Positions 44,680 through 55,486 of a stretch of DNA of 64,000 bases are shown piece after piece. The translations under genes and the position numbers were made by a program. The stretch covers positions 2,365,501-2,429,500 of the forward strand of contig NC_008609.1 in assembly GCF_000015045.1 (NCBI RefSeq), read 5' to 3'. The notes beneath the pieces were generated by a model. That model ran no database searches, was not told where the DNA came from, and saw only the letters and a list, made by a program, of their open reading frames with translations. Source of the DNA: Pelobacter propionicus DSM 2379. Lineage in GTDB: Bacteria; Desulfobacterota; Desulfuromonadia; Geobacterales; Pseudopelobacteraceae. Position 1 is the stretch's first letter. The number at the start of each line of letters is the position of its first letter.

Positions 44680-46134
44680 CTACTCCCCGCGCACCTGGCT
44701 GCGCATGGCATGTTCCCTGACGAAAGCCTGCTCGATGTCCGCAGCCCCGACATCCAGACTGGTCATCTCCACGAAACGCACCCCCCCTTCGATGCTGTTC
44801 GCGATGGCGCTGAAGGGCCCCTGGCGTTCGTCGACCTTTTCCCTGACCTGCAACCCCAGCCAGAGAAAGCTGTTGTCGTAGAGCATGTCGGTTACATTTA
44901 TCTTCGCATTGGCCCGTTCATGTGACCGAGTACGCAAGGCCCTGACCTTCTCCATCAGCACGGCCCTCTCCCCGCGCAATTCATCGATCTCTGCGGTCTG
45001 GCGCACCTGGGACGTGCGCACACCGTTCCGTTCCAGTTCCACCAGCAGCCGCTCGTACTCGGCACAGTCACGGAAGTCGGCGCCGGCACAGAGCACGGTC
45101 TTCACCGATGCGCCGGAACCTACCTTCCTGGTCTGGATACCCCCCAGGGCGGTGCAACTCCCCCCGGCAATGGCGCCACGCTTGACAACAACCCGGCCCA
45201 GGGACCTGATTTGACTGTTGTGCAGTTCGACTTCGATATTCAAGTCGCCGCTGCACTCCACATCGGTTTCATGGATGAAGTTGGCGGTGATGGAGCCGCC
45301 GCAGACGATCGTCCCCTTCTTCTGGCCGTCCATGCCGCAGAAGACGATATCGCCATCGCTCTGGATGGCGCAGGCGCCGATGTTGCCGTTGACACGCAGC
45401 CCCTTGGCGGCGGTTATGCTGAAACCGTCCAGCACATCCCCGCGCACCTCCACATAACCGTTGAACACGATGGAACCGATGCCGAAATCCACGTCGCCGC
45501 CAACGATGAACTCCTCGGCAACCGAGATCTCCCCGCCAGCGCAACAGACCCTGCCGGCGGCTTCGGCCACCATGGTTGAGCCGTCCTCCAGCAGGCGGAT
45601 GTTGCCGCCGATCTTCAGCTTGAGCGCCTTGCCCGGCTTCTGGATGATGGGCTGACCGGTAACGCTCCTGCCGGCTCGTCCGCTCGTGGGCGGGATGACG
45701 CGACCGATTTCGTCACCGGGCATGACGTTGATAAATGACTGCACATTGTGCATATCCACACAGACTGATTCGTCGCAGGCGCTGCGAACAACCACCGATT
45801 CCCGTGCCGTATACTGGATATGCCCGTCTTCCCCCGCCTCGGGGGGCGTGCCTTCGGCGATGAGCGCCATGGCCAGCGTCTGGCCAGCGGCCGCCCTGGT
45901 GACGAAATCGTCGAACGCCTGGGGGATGATTCCCTCCCTGACTCCCGACTGGGCCAGGTACCCCTTCAACTCTTCTGCGGTCATCATGGTGCCCTGCTGA
46001 TTCGGAACGTAGCTTAAGCGGCACTCCAGCTTGTCTTCGGCAATCCAGACGTACAGGGTGTAGCCAAGCTTCTTGAACTCCCTGCCTGCCCCCCCCTGTG
46101 TCGTCGTCGACCGATTTGTCGGGACACTCTCCAT
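44680..46134 (-). CDS. FapA/DUF342 family protein
   Basis: A 484-residue FapA (DUF342) protein. The N-terminal domain is followed by a right-handed beta-helix/polymer-forming-like region with repeated G-x-I, C-x-G-D and I-x-V/N-G-N patterns, e.g. F-I-V-G-G-D-V-D-F, V-E-V-R-G-D-V, G-L-R-V-N-G-N-I-G. A coiled-coil segment near residues 385-415 follows. FapA proteins have been linked to flagellar assembly and cell-surface organisation in other bacteria; exact role is unclear. It contains roughly a dozen cysteines, several in the beta-helix region. No other motility genes are adjacent except the YjfB-like gene at 52,387. Confidence 0.8.
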   Translation of the reverse strand: MESVPTNRSTTTQGGAGREFKKLGYTLYVWIAEDKLECRLSYVPNQQGTMMTAEELKGYLAQSGVREGIIPQAFDDFVTRAAAGQTLAMALIAEGTPPEAGEDGHIQYTARESVVVRSACDESVCVDMHNVQSFINVMPGDEIGRVIPPTSGRAGRSVTGQPIIQKPGKALKLKIGGNIRLLEDGSTMVAEAAGRVCCAGGEISVAEEFIVGGDVDFGIGSIVFNGYVEVRGDVLDGFSITAAKGLRVNGNIGACAIQSDGDIVFCGMDGQKKGTIVCGGSITANFIHETDVECSGDLNIEVELHNSQIRSLGRVVVKRGAIAGGSCTALGGIQTRKVGSGASVKTVLCAGADFRDCAEYERLLVELERNGVRTSQVRQTAEIDELRGERAVLMEKVRALRTRSHERANAKINVTDMLYDNSFLWLGLQVREKVDERQGPFSAIANSIEGGVRFVEMTSLDVGAADIEQAFVREHAMRSQVRGE

Positions 46135-46315
46135 ACGACTCCTCCTCTCCCCCAGATTCCATGAACTCCAACCACGTTGCCCCTCTCTCCCGTCTCAGCA
46201 TCGGGGACGGCAGGAGCGTTATCGCCGCGGGCTGATCCGCCCAAGCGGCGGATATGATACATAGTATGCAACATTTTCATGAAAAGAACAGGAGCCGGCG
46301 GGAACGCCGTACGGA

Positions 46316-47506
46316 TCAGCGCCTGCCGAGTTGTGCCACGGCCTTTTCCAGGCCGGTGAGGGTCAGGGGGAACATGGGAAAGATCTGGCCGATCATAGCG
46401 ATGGTCGTGCTGTAATCCCACAGGGAGCTGCATTTGGGGTTCAGCCAGACGCTGTGGCGGAAGCTTGTGGCCAGCATGTTCAGCCAGGTGAGGCTGGTCC
46501 GGGTCTGCCTGGTCTCGATGCTGATGCTCCCCTTGATCTGGGTCAGCTCCTCCAGGGCCATGCTGGCATCGCCCACGAAGATCAGGCGGGTCTCCGGGTC
46601 GCGGCTCAGCAGACTCTCCACCCGCTCCGGTTGCCGGCGACGCTGGGGGTCGCGCCAGACCCGATCCATGATGGTATTGTGGTAGTAGTAGATGGACAGA
46701 TCCCGGAACTGGGCCTCGGCATAGTGAAACAGCGCCTGAACGATCTCCACGTAGGGGTCCATGGACCAGCCGCCGTTGTCGATCAAGAGCAGCACGTTGA
46801 GCTTGTCCTTCAGCCGGCGGTCGAAAACGATCTCGACTTCGCCGGCATTGCGCATGGTCTGGTAGATGCTCTTGTCAACGTTGACCTGATCCCGGGGGCC
46901 CGAAGGGGTCAAGTGGCGCAGGCGTTTGAGGGCCTCGCCCATCTGGGAGCGGGTCAGGGGAGCATCCTGGGAGTAGTCCCGGTAGCGGCGTTCCATGGCG
47001 GTCTTTAAGGCCGAGCTCTTGCGCGAGACACCGCCGATGCGCATGCCGCCGGGGCGGCTGCCGCCATGGCCCACCGGCGAGACACCGCCGGTGCCGATCC
47101 AGCGCGAGCCGCCGTGGTGGACCCCCTTCTGGTCCTTGAGCCGGTCGAGGAAATACTGCTTCAGCTCCTCGCCGCTTAAGGAAGCCAGTTCCTGTTCGGT
47201 CAACCCAAGAGCCTTGGCCAGTTCGGCCGGTTCCTTCAGCCACTCCTCCAGCAGTTGGCGCACCGCCTGATCCAGCATGACTTGGGCCTCGTCCGCGCTC
47301 TCGGCCCCGCGGAACAGCTCGGCAAAGACCTGATCATAGATGTCAAAATCACGCTCGCTCTTGACCAGCAGGGAACGGGCCACGGAATAGAAATCGTCCA
47401 GGGAGGTGATCAGCCCCAGCCCCAGGGCCTTCTGCAGACGGAGAAAGGCGGTGGGGGTCACCGGGATGCCCCGTTCCCGCAGCGTAAAGAAGAAGGATAC
47501 AAACAT
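46316..47506 (-). CDS. VWA domain protein (CoxE-like)
   Basis: A 396-residue protein with a C-terminal von Willebrand A domain. The MIDAS region reads L-L-I-D-N-G-G-W-S-M-D-P rather than the usual D-x-S-x-S, so metal binding may be altered. R-R-Y-R-D-Y precedes the domain. Such proteins pair with MoxR-type AAA+ ATPases to form chaperone or cofactor-insertion complexes (as in CoxD/CoxE and related systems). The MoxR partner is encoded immediately upstream on this strand with a 16-base gap. Start at 47506 (M-F-V-S-F-F) is chosen because the longer frame overlaps the ATPase gene. Confidence 0.85.
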   Translation of the reverse strand: MFVSFFFTLRERGIPVTPTAFLRLQKALGLGLITSLDDFYSVARSLLVKSERDFDIYDQVFAELFRGAESADEAQVMLDQAVRQLLEEWLKEPAELAKALGLTEQELASLSGEELKQYFLDRLKDQKGVHHGGSRWIGTGGVSPVGHGGSRPGGMRIGGVSRKSSALKTAMERRYRDYSQDAPLTRSQMGEALKRLRHLTPSGPRDQVNVDKSIYQTMRNAGEVEIVFDRRLKDKLNVLLLIDNGGWSMDPYVEIVQALFHYAEAQFRDLSIYYYHNTIMDRVWRDPQRRRQPERVESLLSRDPETRLIFVGDASMALEELTQIKGSISIETRQTRTSLTWLNMLATSFRHSVWLNPKCSSLWDYSTTIAMIGQIFPMFPLTLTGLEKAVAQLGRR

Positions 47507-47522
47507 GGCTAGCTCTCCCGCT

Positions 47523-48362
47523 CTACGCCGTCGTGAACGAGGAAGCCCGCTCAAGGTCGCTGCTCTTCTTGAACAAAACCCCCAGATAGGGGAGCGCCTC
47601 ATCGGCCAGGGCCTCGAAACGGAAGTCGGGATCGGCCCGCAAGGCGCGCAGCCAGTTGAGCAGCTCGCGGGTGGCCGGCTTCTTCTCAATTCCCTCGATG
47701 TCCCTGAGCCGGTAGAAGGCGCTGATGCTGGCACGGGCCAGGTCGTCGCTTAAGTCGGGGAAGTGGATGCTGACGATCCTGCGCATCATCTCCGCATCGG
47801 GAAAGGCGATGTGGTGGAAGTTGCAACGCCCCAGAAAGGGGTCGGAGAGGTCCTTCTTGGCGTTGGAGGTGATGATCACCACCGGCCGGCAGCGTGCCTT
47901 GACGGTGCGGTCGACCTCCATGATGTCGAACTGCATCTGGTCCAGCACATCCAGCATGTCATCCTGGAAATCGGTATCGGCCTTGTCGATCTCGTCGATC
48001 AACAGCACCACCCGCTGGTCGGCCACAAAGGCCTGGCCGATCTTGCCCATGCGGATGTACTCGGAGATGTTCGCCACCTCGCGGGACGAGTCGCCGAAGC
48101 GGCTGTCGTTCAAGCGGGTGAGGGTATCGTATTGGTAGAGCGCCTCCACCAGTTTCATGCTGGATTTGACGTTGAGGATCAGAAGCGGCATGCTCAGGCT
48201 CTCGGCAATGGCATGGGCCAGCATGGTCTTGCCGGTGCCCGGTTCCCCCTTGAGCAGAAGCGGCATCTCCAGCGCCATGGATACGTTGACGATCTTGGCA
48301 AGTTCCTCGTCCAGGACATAGCGGCTGGCGCCGCTGAAGCGTCGGGTGGTCTGGTCCGTCAT
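47523..48362 (-). CDS. MoxR-family AAA+ ATPase
   Basis: A 279-residue MoxR ATPase. Walker A: G-E-P-G-T-G-K-T (about residues 38-45). Walker B: V-L-L-I-D-E-I-D-K-A-D (about 114-124). Sensor 1 asparagine: V-I-I-T-S-N (about 161-166). The start at 48362 follows AGGAG. It should work with the VWA protein encoded downstream, using ATP to remodel a client protein. The promoter region upstream contains two TetR-type operator boxes like those at the tetR and yhdH genes, suggesting this pair is in the same regulon. Confidence 0.9.
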   Translation of the reverse strand: MTDQTTRRFSGASRYVLDEELAKIVNVSMALEMPLLLKGEPGTGKTMLAHAIAESLSMPLLILNVKSSMKLVEALYQYDTLTRLNDSRFGDSSREVANISEYIRMGKIGQAFVADQRVVLLIDEIDKADTDFQDDMLDVLDQMQFDIMEVDRTVKARCRPVVIITSNAKKDLSDPFLGRCNFHHIAFPDAEMMRRIVSIHFPDLSDDLARASISAFYRLRDIEGIEKKPATRELLNWLRALRADPDFRFEALADEALPYLGVLFKKSSDLERASSFTTA

Positions 48363-48435
48363 TGAGTAGCTCCTTCTTCTCGAGTTGTTTCCCCTATCCC
48401 TGACCATTCCTGACTGTTCGATCGACGCAGATCCA

Positions 48436-48464
48436 AAATTAGACCGGTCGTTCTGGTCTCATCC
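48436..48464 (-). promoter_or_regulatory. TetR-type box near moxR (box C)
   Basis: TAGACCGGTCGTTCTGGTCT (48440-48459) shares the TAGACC-R-GTCGT pattern with the box before yhdH (26073). A minus-strand TAATTT (48436-48441) may be a -10. The -35 is poor, and the gap to the moxR start is about 75 bases. Confidence 0.55.
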
Positions 48465-48606
48465 CGCTTCGGCCACCAGGAAGAGCCCCGCGAACGGGGT
48501 CACAAGATGCCTTTCTCCCTGAAGAGGAGTATATCGGGCTGAAGATTGATCCGGGGTTGCCGAGCGAAACAGTATCGTGGCACGGGTTCAGGTATATCCT
48601 GGGCAC

Positions 48607-48635
48607 AAAATAGACTGATCGGTCTACCAAGTCAA
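48607..48635 (-). promoter_or_regulatory. Promoter with embedded TetR-type operator upstream of moxR
   Basis: On the minus strand TTGACT (48630-48635) and TATTTT (48607-48612) have a 17-base spacer containing TAGACTGATCGGTCTA (48611-48626). The stretch from 48601 matches the tetR promoter region (from 26742) in 29 of 37 positions. It lies just downstream of ubiD and reads toward moxR. Confidence 0.72.
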
Positions 48636-48652
48636 GCGATTTGCGGAGACAG

Positions 48653-50515
48653 CTATACCAGCCCTTCCAGCGGACCTCCCTTGACCGCCAGGCTATCGAT
48701 GCGGCGCTCCACCTCGGGGTCATCCTCCAGGGGTGGGGCGTGGAACGGCTTGATGCGCGCGTCGATCACCAGCGCTCCCTGGCACCCCCAGTGACGTCCG
48801 CGGGTCAGGCTGCGGATGCCGTACAGGTCCGTTTCCGGGTTGGATCGGGTGAAGGTCACCCAGAGGAAATTGTTCAGCGTGTCAGCCGTAAAGTCACAGT
48901 CGTCGCAGATCACGATCAGCGGAAAGCCGTCGAAGCGGTCCCGCTCTCCGTAGAAGTTGCAGAACGTCTCGATCGACGCGTCGCACTCCCCCCTCCCCTG
49001 CCGGGACGCCGGCCCCTGGATGGCCAGTATGCCGGGGAGGCAGACCCGGGCTCCCCCGAAACCGGCGGGGAACTCCAGACCGGCCGGAACCTGCTGTCCC
49101 AGCACGCGCAGTTGCGGGCCGGCAACGGCGATCACCAGCTTTGAGCCTTGGTTCAGGCCGGAGCCGCTGTAGTCCAGGGTATCGATGGTCGTGGCGGTCT
49201 GGAAGTGCAGATGGCAGCGCCAGTCGGCCCGTTCCAGCATATGGCCGAGAAAGGAAGCCACATCGTGGGTGTGCAGATCAGGTGCATCCTCCTGGGCAGC
49301 CACGAAGAGATACTTGGCCAGGGAGAGTTGCCCCTGCCCCAGGATGGCATTGGCAATGGTCAGAAGCTCCTGGGGCTGGCGTCGGGGCGCATAGGGGACG
49401 TAGCGTTCGCTGGCAATGGCCAGGAGCAGCGGATGCACGCCTGCCGCATCCACGGCATGCACCTCTTTCACCCCCGCCACCACCGTGGGAATCAGCGGCC
49501 CGGTCAGTTCGTGGATAAAGGCGCCGAAGCTGGTATCCTCCTGGGGAGGTCGCCCCACGGTGGTAAAGGGCCAGATGGCGTCGCGACGATGAAGGACCTC
49601 CTCCACCTGCACATAGGGGAACTCATGGGCCAAGCTGTAGTAACCGAGATGGTCGCCGAAGGGCCCTTCGGGGAGGGTCCTGTCCGGATGCACCAAGCCG
49701 CGGATGCAGAAGTCGGCCTCGGCCAGCACCGGCAGCTGCCCCTCCATGCGGGCCATGGGAATGCGCTGTCCCCCCAGCAGGCCGGCAAAGGAGAGTTCCG
49801 GCATCCCCTCGGGGAGCGGCATCACCGCGGCCAGGGTCATTGCCGGCGGCCCGCCCACGAAGATGTTGACCTTAAGCGGCTCGCCACGGGCGATGGCTTC
49901 GGCGTGGTGGCCGCCGATGCCCCGGTGGATCTGGTAGTGCAGGCCGACCTGCCTGTCCGGCTCGTAGTTGTTGCCGGAGATCTGCACCCGGTACATGCCC
50001 AGGTTGGATGACCCGAAACCCGGTTTCGAGGGGTTTTCCGTATAGACCTGCGGCAGGGTGATGAAGGCGCCGCCATCCTTAGGCCAGGAGACCAACTGGG
50101 GGAGGCGGGAGAGAGTCGTGCGGCACTCCATCACCGGCGCCCGGGAGGAAAACGTCGGGAGCAGATGCCAGGCAGCACAGGGGGCCTTGAGCAGATCAAG
50201 GGGATGTTTGAGGAGGGAAAAGGGATCGACCTTCAGCTCCACCAGGCGCCGGATGTCGTCCAGGGTGTCGCGGAAGATGAAGCGGGTCCGCTCCAGGGTG
50301 CCGAACAGGTTGCCCAGAAGCGGAAAGCGGCAGTTGACCGGATTGGTGAAGAGCAGTGCCGGACCGCCCCGCTGGTAGCAGCGCCGCTGCACGGCGCCGA
50401 TCTCCAGGTTGGGATCCAGTGGCGCCTCGATGCGCACCAGCATCCCCCGTCGTTCCAGATCCGCCACACACTGCTGAAGATTGCGATACCCCACCACTCC
50501 TCCCGGATAGATCAT
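48653..50515 (-). CDS. UbiD-family prenylated-FMN-dependent decarboxylase
   Basis: A 620-residue UbiD-type decarboxylase. Typical features: E-R-R-G-M-L-V-R-I near the N terminus, R-x-Q-I-S-G-N-N-Y-E-P-D (about residues 180-190), and E-G-P-F-G-D-H-L-G-Y-Y-S (about 291-302) in the prenyl-FMN/metal pocket. The length is more than that of short aromatic decarboxylases and close to E. coli UbiD. Substrates could include the quinone-precursor 4-hydroxybenzoate (ubiquinone or menaquinone by the futalosine route) or another aromatic acid; none can be assigned. No UbiX (flavin prenyltransferase) is adjacent. Confidence 0.88.
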   Translation of the reverse strand: MIYPGGVVGYRNLQQCVADLERRGMLVRIEAPLDPNLEIGAVQRRCYQRGGPALLFTNPVNCRFPLLGNLFGTLERTRFIFRDTLDDIRRLVELKVDPFSLLKHPLDLLKAPCAAWHLLPTFSSRAPVMECRTTLSRLPQLVSWPKDGGAFITLPQVYTENPSKPGFGSSNLGMYRVQISGNNYEPDRQVGLHYQIHRGIGGHHAEAIARGEPLKVNIFVGGPPAMTLAAVMPLPEGMPELSFAGLLGGQRIPMARMEGQLPVLAEADFCIRGLVHPDRTLPEGPFGDHLGYYSLAHEFPYVQVEEVLHRRDAIWPFTTVGRPPQEDTSFGAFIHELTGPLIPTVVAGVKEVHAVDAAGVHPLLLAIASERYVPYAPRRQPQELLTIANAILGQGQLSLAKYLFVAAQEDAPDLHTHDVASFLGHMLERADWRCHLHFQTATTIDTLDYSGSGLNQGSKLVIAVAGPQLRVLGQQVPAGLEFPAGFGGARVCLPGILAIQGPASRQGRGECDASIETFCNFYGERDRFDGFPLIVICDDCDFTADTLNNFLWVTFTRSNPETDLYGIRSLTRGRHWGCQGALVIDARIKPFHAPPLEDDPEVERRIDSLAVKGGPLEGLV

Positions 50516-50670
50516 TTTCAGAATAATTCACACAGCATTGCCCTATCAAACGGGCGGCGACAGTATCTGATTTTCTCTTGCCATTGTACATAAAAATGTG
50601 TTCTTGCTGACTCAGCGGGCCGCCACGGAGCGGACGGAGTTCAGGCCACGCCACAACAGAGGATACGAAT

Positions 50671-51486
50671 GTGAACAGTCAACGGATCTGGCGACTGGTG
50701 CAGAGCGAGGCACTGCCGGCAGCCGAAAACATGGCCATTGACGAAGCCCTGCTGCGCTGCTTCGATCCCTTAGCCTCCCTGCCGACCCTGCGCCTGTACG
50801 CATGGAACCCTCCGGCCCTGTCGCTGGGGCGATTCCAGAAGGCGGCCCAGGTGCTTAACCTGGAGCGCTGCCGCACCGATGGCCTGACAGTGGTCAGGCG
50901 TGTCACTGGTGGCAGCGCCATCTACCATGCCAGTGAGCTGACCTATTCCCTGATCTGCGCCCCGGAGCAGATCCCGCCGGCATGCTCCATCAGGGACTCC
51001 TTCCGGGTGCTGACCGGTTTCCTGCTCGGCTTCTACGCCAGGCTCGGCCTGCGTGCCGGCTACGCCCGGGACCTGGTGGAAAAAGATACGCGGCTTGGCG
51101 CGCATACCGCCTTCTGCTTCTCCGGAAGGGAGAGCTTCGACATCCTGATCAGCGGCCGCAAGATCGGCGGCAATGCCCAACGCCGGCAGCGGGGGCTCAT
51201 CTTCCAGCACGGCTCCATCCCCCTGTCATGCCATGTGGAAACCGGCCTCTCCTACATGGCTGACCGCTCCCCGTCCCACGCCCGGGGAGCGATCAGCCTG
51301 GCCCAGTGCGGCGTCCATGCCAGGCCGGAGCGCCTACGGGAGGAACTGGTGGCCGCATTCGACGACAGTTTCGGCGTTGAGTGCCGTGAAGAACCTCTCT
51401 CACAACAGGAGCAGTCATGGGCCAAGGCGCTGATTGCAAACAAATATTCAACTGACACCTGGAATCTGGAGGGGGTGGAAAATTGA
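50671..51486 (+). CDS. Lipoate-protein ligase / octanoyltransferase LipM-like
   Basis: A 271-residue BPL/LplA-type protein. Core motifs: R-R-V-T-G-G-S-A-I-Y-H (about residues 76-86), with the catalytic lysine in G-R-K-I-G-G-N-A-Q (about 162-170), and F-C-F-S-G-R-E before it. It attaches lipoate or octanoate to E2/GcvH lipoyl domains. The LipA gene follows with a 4-base overlap, so it may act as octanoyltransferase supplying the LipA substrate, replacing LipB. A GTG start at 50671 with GAGG upstream is used. Confidence 0.86.
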   Translation: MNSQRIWRLVQSEALPAAENMAIDEALLRCFDPLASLPTLRLYAWNPPALSLGRFQKAAQVLNLERCRTDGLTVVRRVTGGSAIYHASELTYSLICAPEQIPPACSIRDSFRVLTGFLLGFYARLGLRAGYARDLVEKDTRLGAHTAFCFSGRESFDILISGRKIGGNAQRRQRGLIFQHGSIPLSCHVETGLSYMADRSPSHARGAISLAQCGVHARPERLREELVAAFDDSFGVECREEPLSQQEQSWAKALIANKYSTDTWNLEGVEN

Positions 51487-52325
51487 AGATTGAGCGCAAG
51501 CCGGAGTGGCTGCAAAAGAGGATCAATCCCGGAGGCCAGATCCCCATGCTGCGCCTTCTGGAGGAGCTGAATCTGAACACGGTCTGCCGCCAGGCGCTCT
51601 GCCCCAACATCTCCGAGTGCTTCGCCCGCAACCAGGCGACCTTCCTGATTCTGGGCAAAAACTGCACCCGCCACTGCTCCTTTTGCAATGTGGACAGCTG
51701 CGAACCAGAGGAGGTCGACCAAGAGGAACCGCAACGCGTGGCCCAGGCGGTGGCCAGACTGGGGCTCTCCCACGTGGTCATCACCAGCCCGACCCGCGAC
51801 GACCTTGATGACGGAGGTGCTAGCCTCTTTGCCCAGACCGTCAGGGCGATCCGCGCCGTCACGCCCTCTACGCGCATCGAACTGCTGATACCCGATTTCC
51901 TGGGAGACATCCCCAGCCTGGACAGGGTCATCGCCTCAGCACCGGACATCCTGGCCCACAACCTGGAAACAGTGCCACGGCTCTACCACATCCGCGCCGG
52001 CGCCGATTACAACCGCTCCCTGGAACTGCTGCGCCACTGCGGCGAAACAGCTCCGGCTATCCGGCTCAAGTCCGGGATCATGCTCGGCCTGGGTGAGAAG
52101 GAACAGGAAATTCTGGAGCTGTTTCGGGACCTGCGTGAGGTCGGCTGCGTGTACCTCAGCATCGGCCAGTACCTCGCCCCCAGCAAACGGCACCACCCGG
52201 TTCGGGAGTACATCCATCCCGACCGGTTCGAATATCTGCGTGAACAGGCTCTCCAGATGGGCTTTGTCCACCTGGAGAGCGGCCCCTACGTGCGCAGCTC
52301 CTACCACGCCGGTAGCTACAGCTGA
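51483..52325 (+). CDS. lipA: Lipoyl synthase (radical SAM)
   Basis: A 280-residue LipA. The radical SAM motif C-T-R-H-C-S-F-C (C-x3-C-x2-C) binds one [4Fe-4S] cluster, and C-x-x-x-x-C-P-N-I-S-E-C (about residues 35-46) binds the auxiliary cluster that donates sulfur. It inserts sulfur at C6 and C8 of octanoyl chains bound to proteins, forming lipoate needed for pyruvate and 2-oxoglutarate dehydrogenases and the glycine cleavage system. The start codon is TTG at 51483, overlapping the ligase stop (TTGA), so the pair is translationally coupled. A terminator follows. Confidence 0.93.
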   Translation: MKIERKPEWLQKRINPGGQIPMLRLLEELNLNTVCRQALCPNISECFARNQATFLILGKNCTRHCSFCNVDSCEPEEVDQEEPQRVAQAVARLGLSHVVITSPTRDDLDDGGASLFAQTVRAIRAVTPSTRIELLIPDFLGDIPSLDRVIASAPDILAHNLETVPRLYHIRAGADYNRSLELLRHCGETAPAIRLKSGIMLGLGEKEQEILELFRDLREVGCVYLSIGQYLAPSKRHHPVREYIHPDRFEYLREQALQMGFVHLESGPYVRSSYHAGSYS

Positions 52326-52333
52326 TAAGACAC

Positions 52334-52367
52334 AAAAAAAGCCGGCCAAAATGGCCGGCTTTTTTTG
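52334..52367. terminator. Bidirectional intrinsic terminator
   Basis: AAAAAAAGCCGGCC pairs with GGCCGGCTTTTTTT around an AAAAT loop. It ends lipA and the convergent YjfB-like gene. Confidence 0.9.
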
Positions 52368-52386
52368 TGAAAGGAAAGAGATCTGT

Positions 52387-52578
52387 TCAGGCGTAGATCG
52401 AGAAAGCGTACGAACTGTCAGGAACCGGTTGCGCGGCCGTGGCGACAAGCTGGGCCAGCATGCTGGCCACCTGGGTCTGCTGTTCGGCCGCCTGCTTCAT
52501 CAACGCGACGGACATGGCCTCTTGGGTCTGGGATGCTTTCATCAGTAACGCCGCACCTGCGATGCTGCTCATATCCAT
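52387..52578 (-). CDS. YjfB-like putative motility small protein
   Basis: A 63-residue acidic/Ala- and Gln-rich helical protein resembling the YjfB family (small proteins sometimes listed as putative motility proteins). It starts at 52578 (M-D-M-S-S-I-A) behind AGGAGG and has alternating Met, Ala and Gln that would form one or two amphipathic helices. Function is not known. Convergent with lipA. Confidence 0.65.
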   Translation of the reverse strand: MDMSSIAGAALLMKASQTQEAMSVALMKQAAEQQTQVASMLAQLVATAAQPVPDSSYAFSIYA

Positions 52579-52840
52579 GGCATGCCTCCTTGACTGTGAG
52601 AGCAATTATTTCAGGACGGTCGCATAGTAGCAAGCGAATTCTCTCTCCCTGCCGAACATACTGAGGAGTTCGGCACTGCTCCCGACCGGCAACACCCCGT
52701 CCCCGCCGTGACAGCTACCCGGTTCCGTCGGGAATCATGAATCAATCCGGCAATTGCCGCGGAGTGCGGCCCAACCTTGCATTAGCTGGTAACTGCCGAT
52801 ATACTCCCCCTGTTTCCATCCCAGCTCCCGGACGTACTCC

Positions 52841-55330
<2,490 letters not shown>

Positions 55331-55345
55331 GAGTCTGTCGGGCTT
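55331..55345 (+). repeat. Left terminal inverted repeat of the IS
   Basis: GAGTCTGTCGGGCTT, a 15-base perfect match to the right end in inverse orientation; similarity continues for a few more bases (A/G then AC). Confidence 0.9.
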
Positions 55346-55486
55346 AACGCATTCAGCCGTCATCTCCAGGGCGTTTTCAATTGGTTAACCTGCTGTATTT
55401 ATTGAATAAGTCGTCAGCTTTAGCTTGCGTTTTCTTGGTGTATCCCGTATATTTGTCCGGTAATATCAACTGGTTAGGTATCGGGG

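Noticed and set aside
48439-48723. 94-residue minus-strand frame upstream of moxR
   Set aside because: It overlaps the end of ubiD and the promoter/operator boxes and has no ribosome-binding site.
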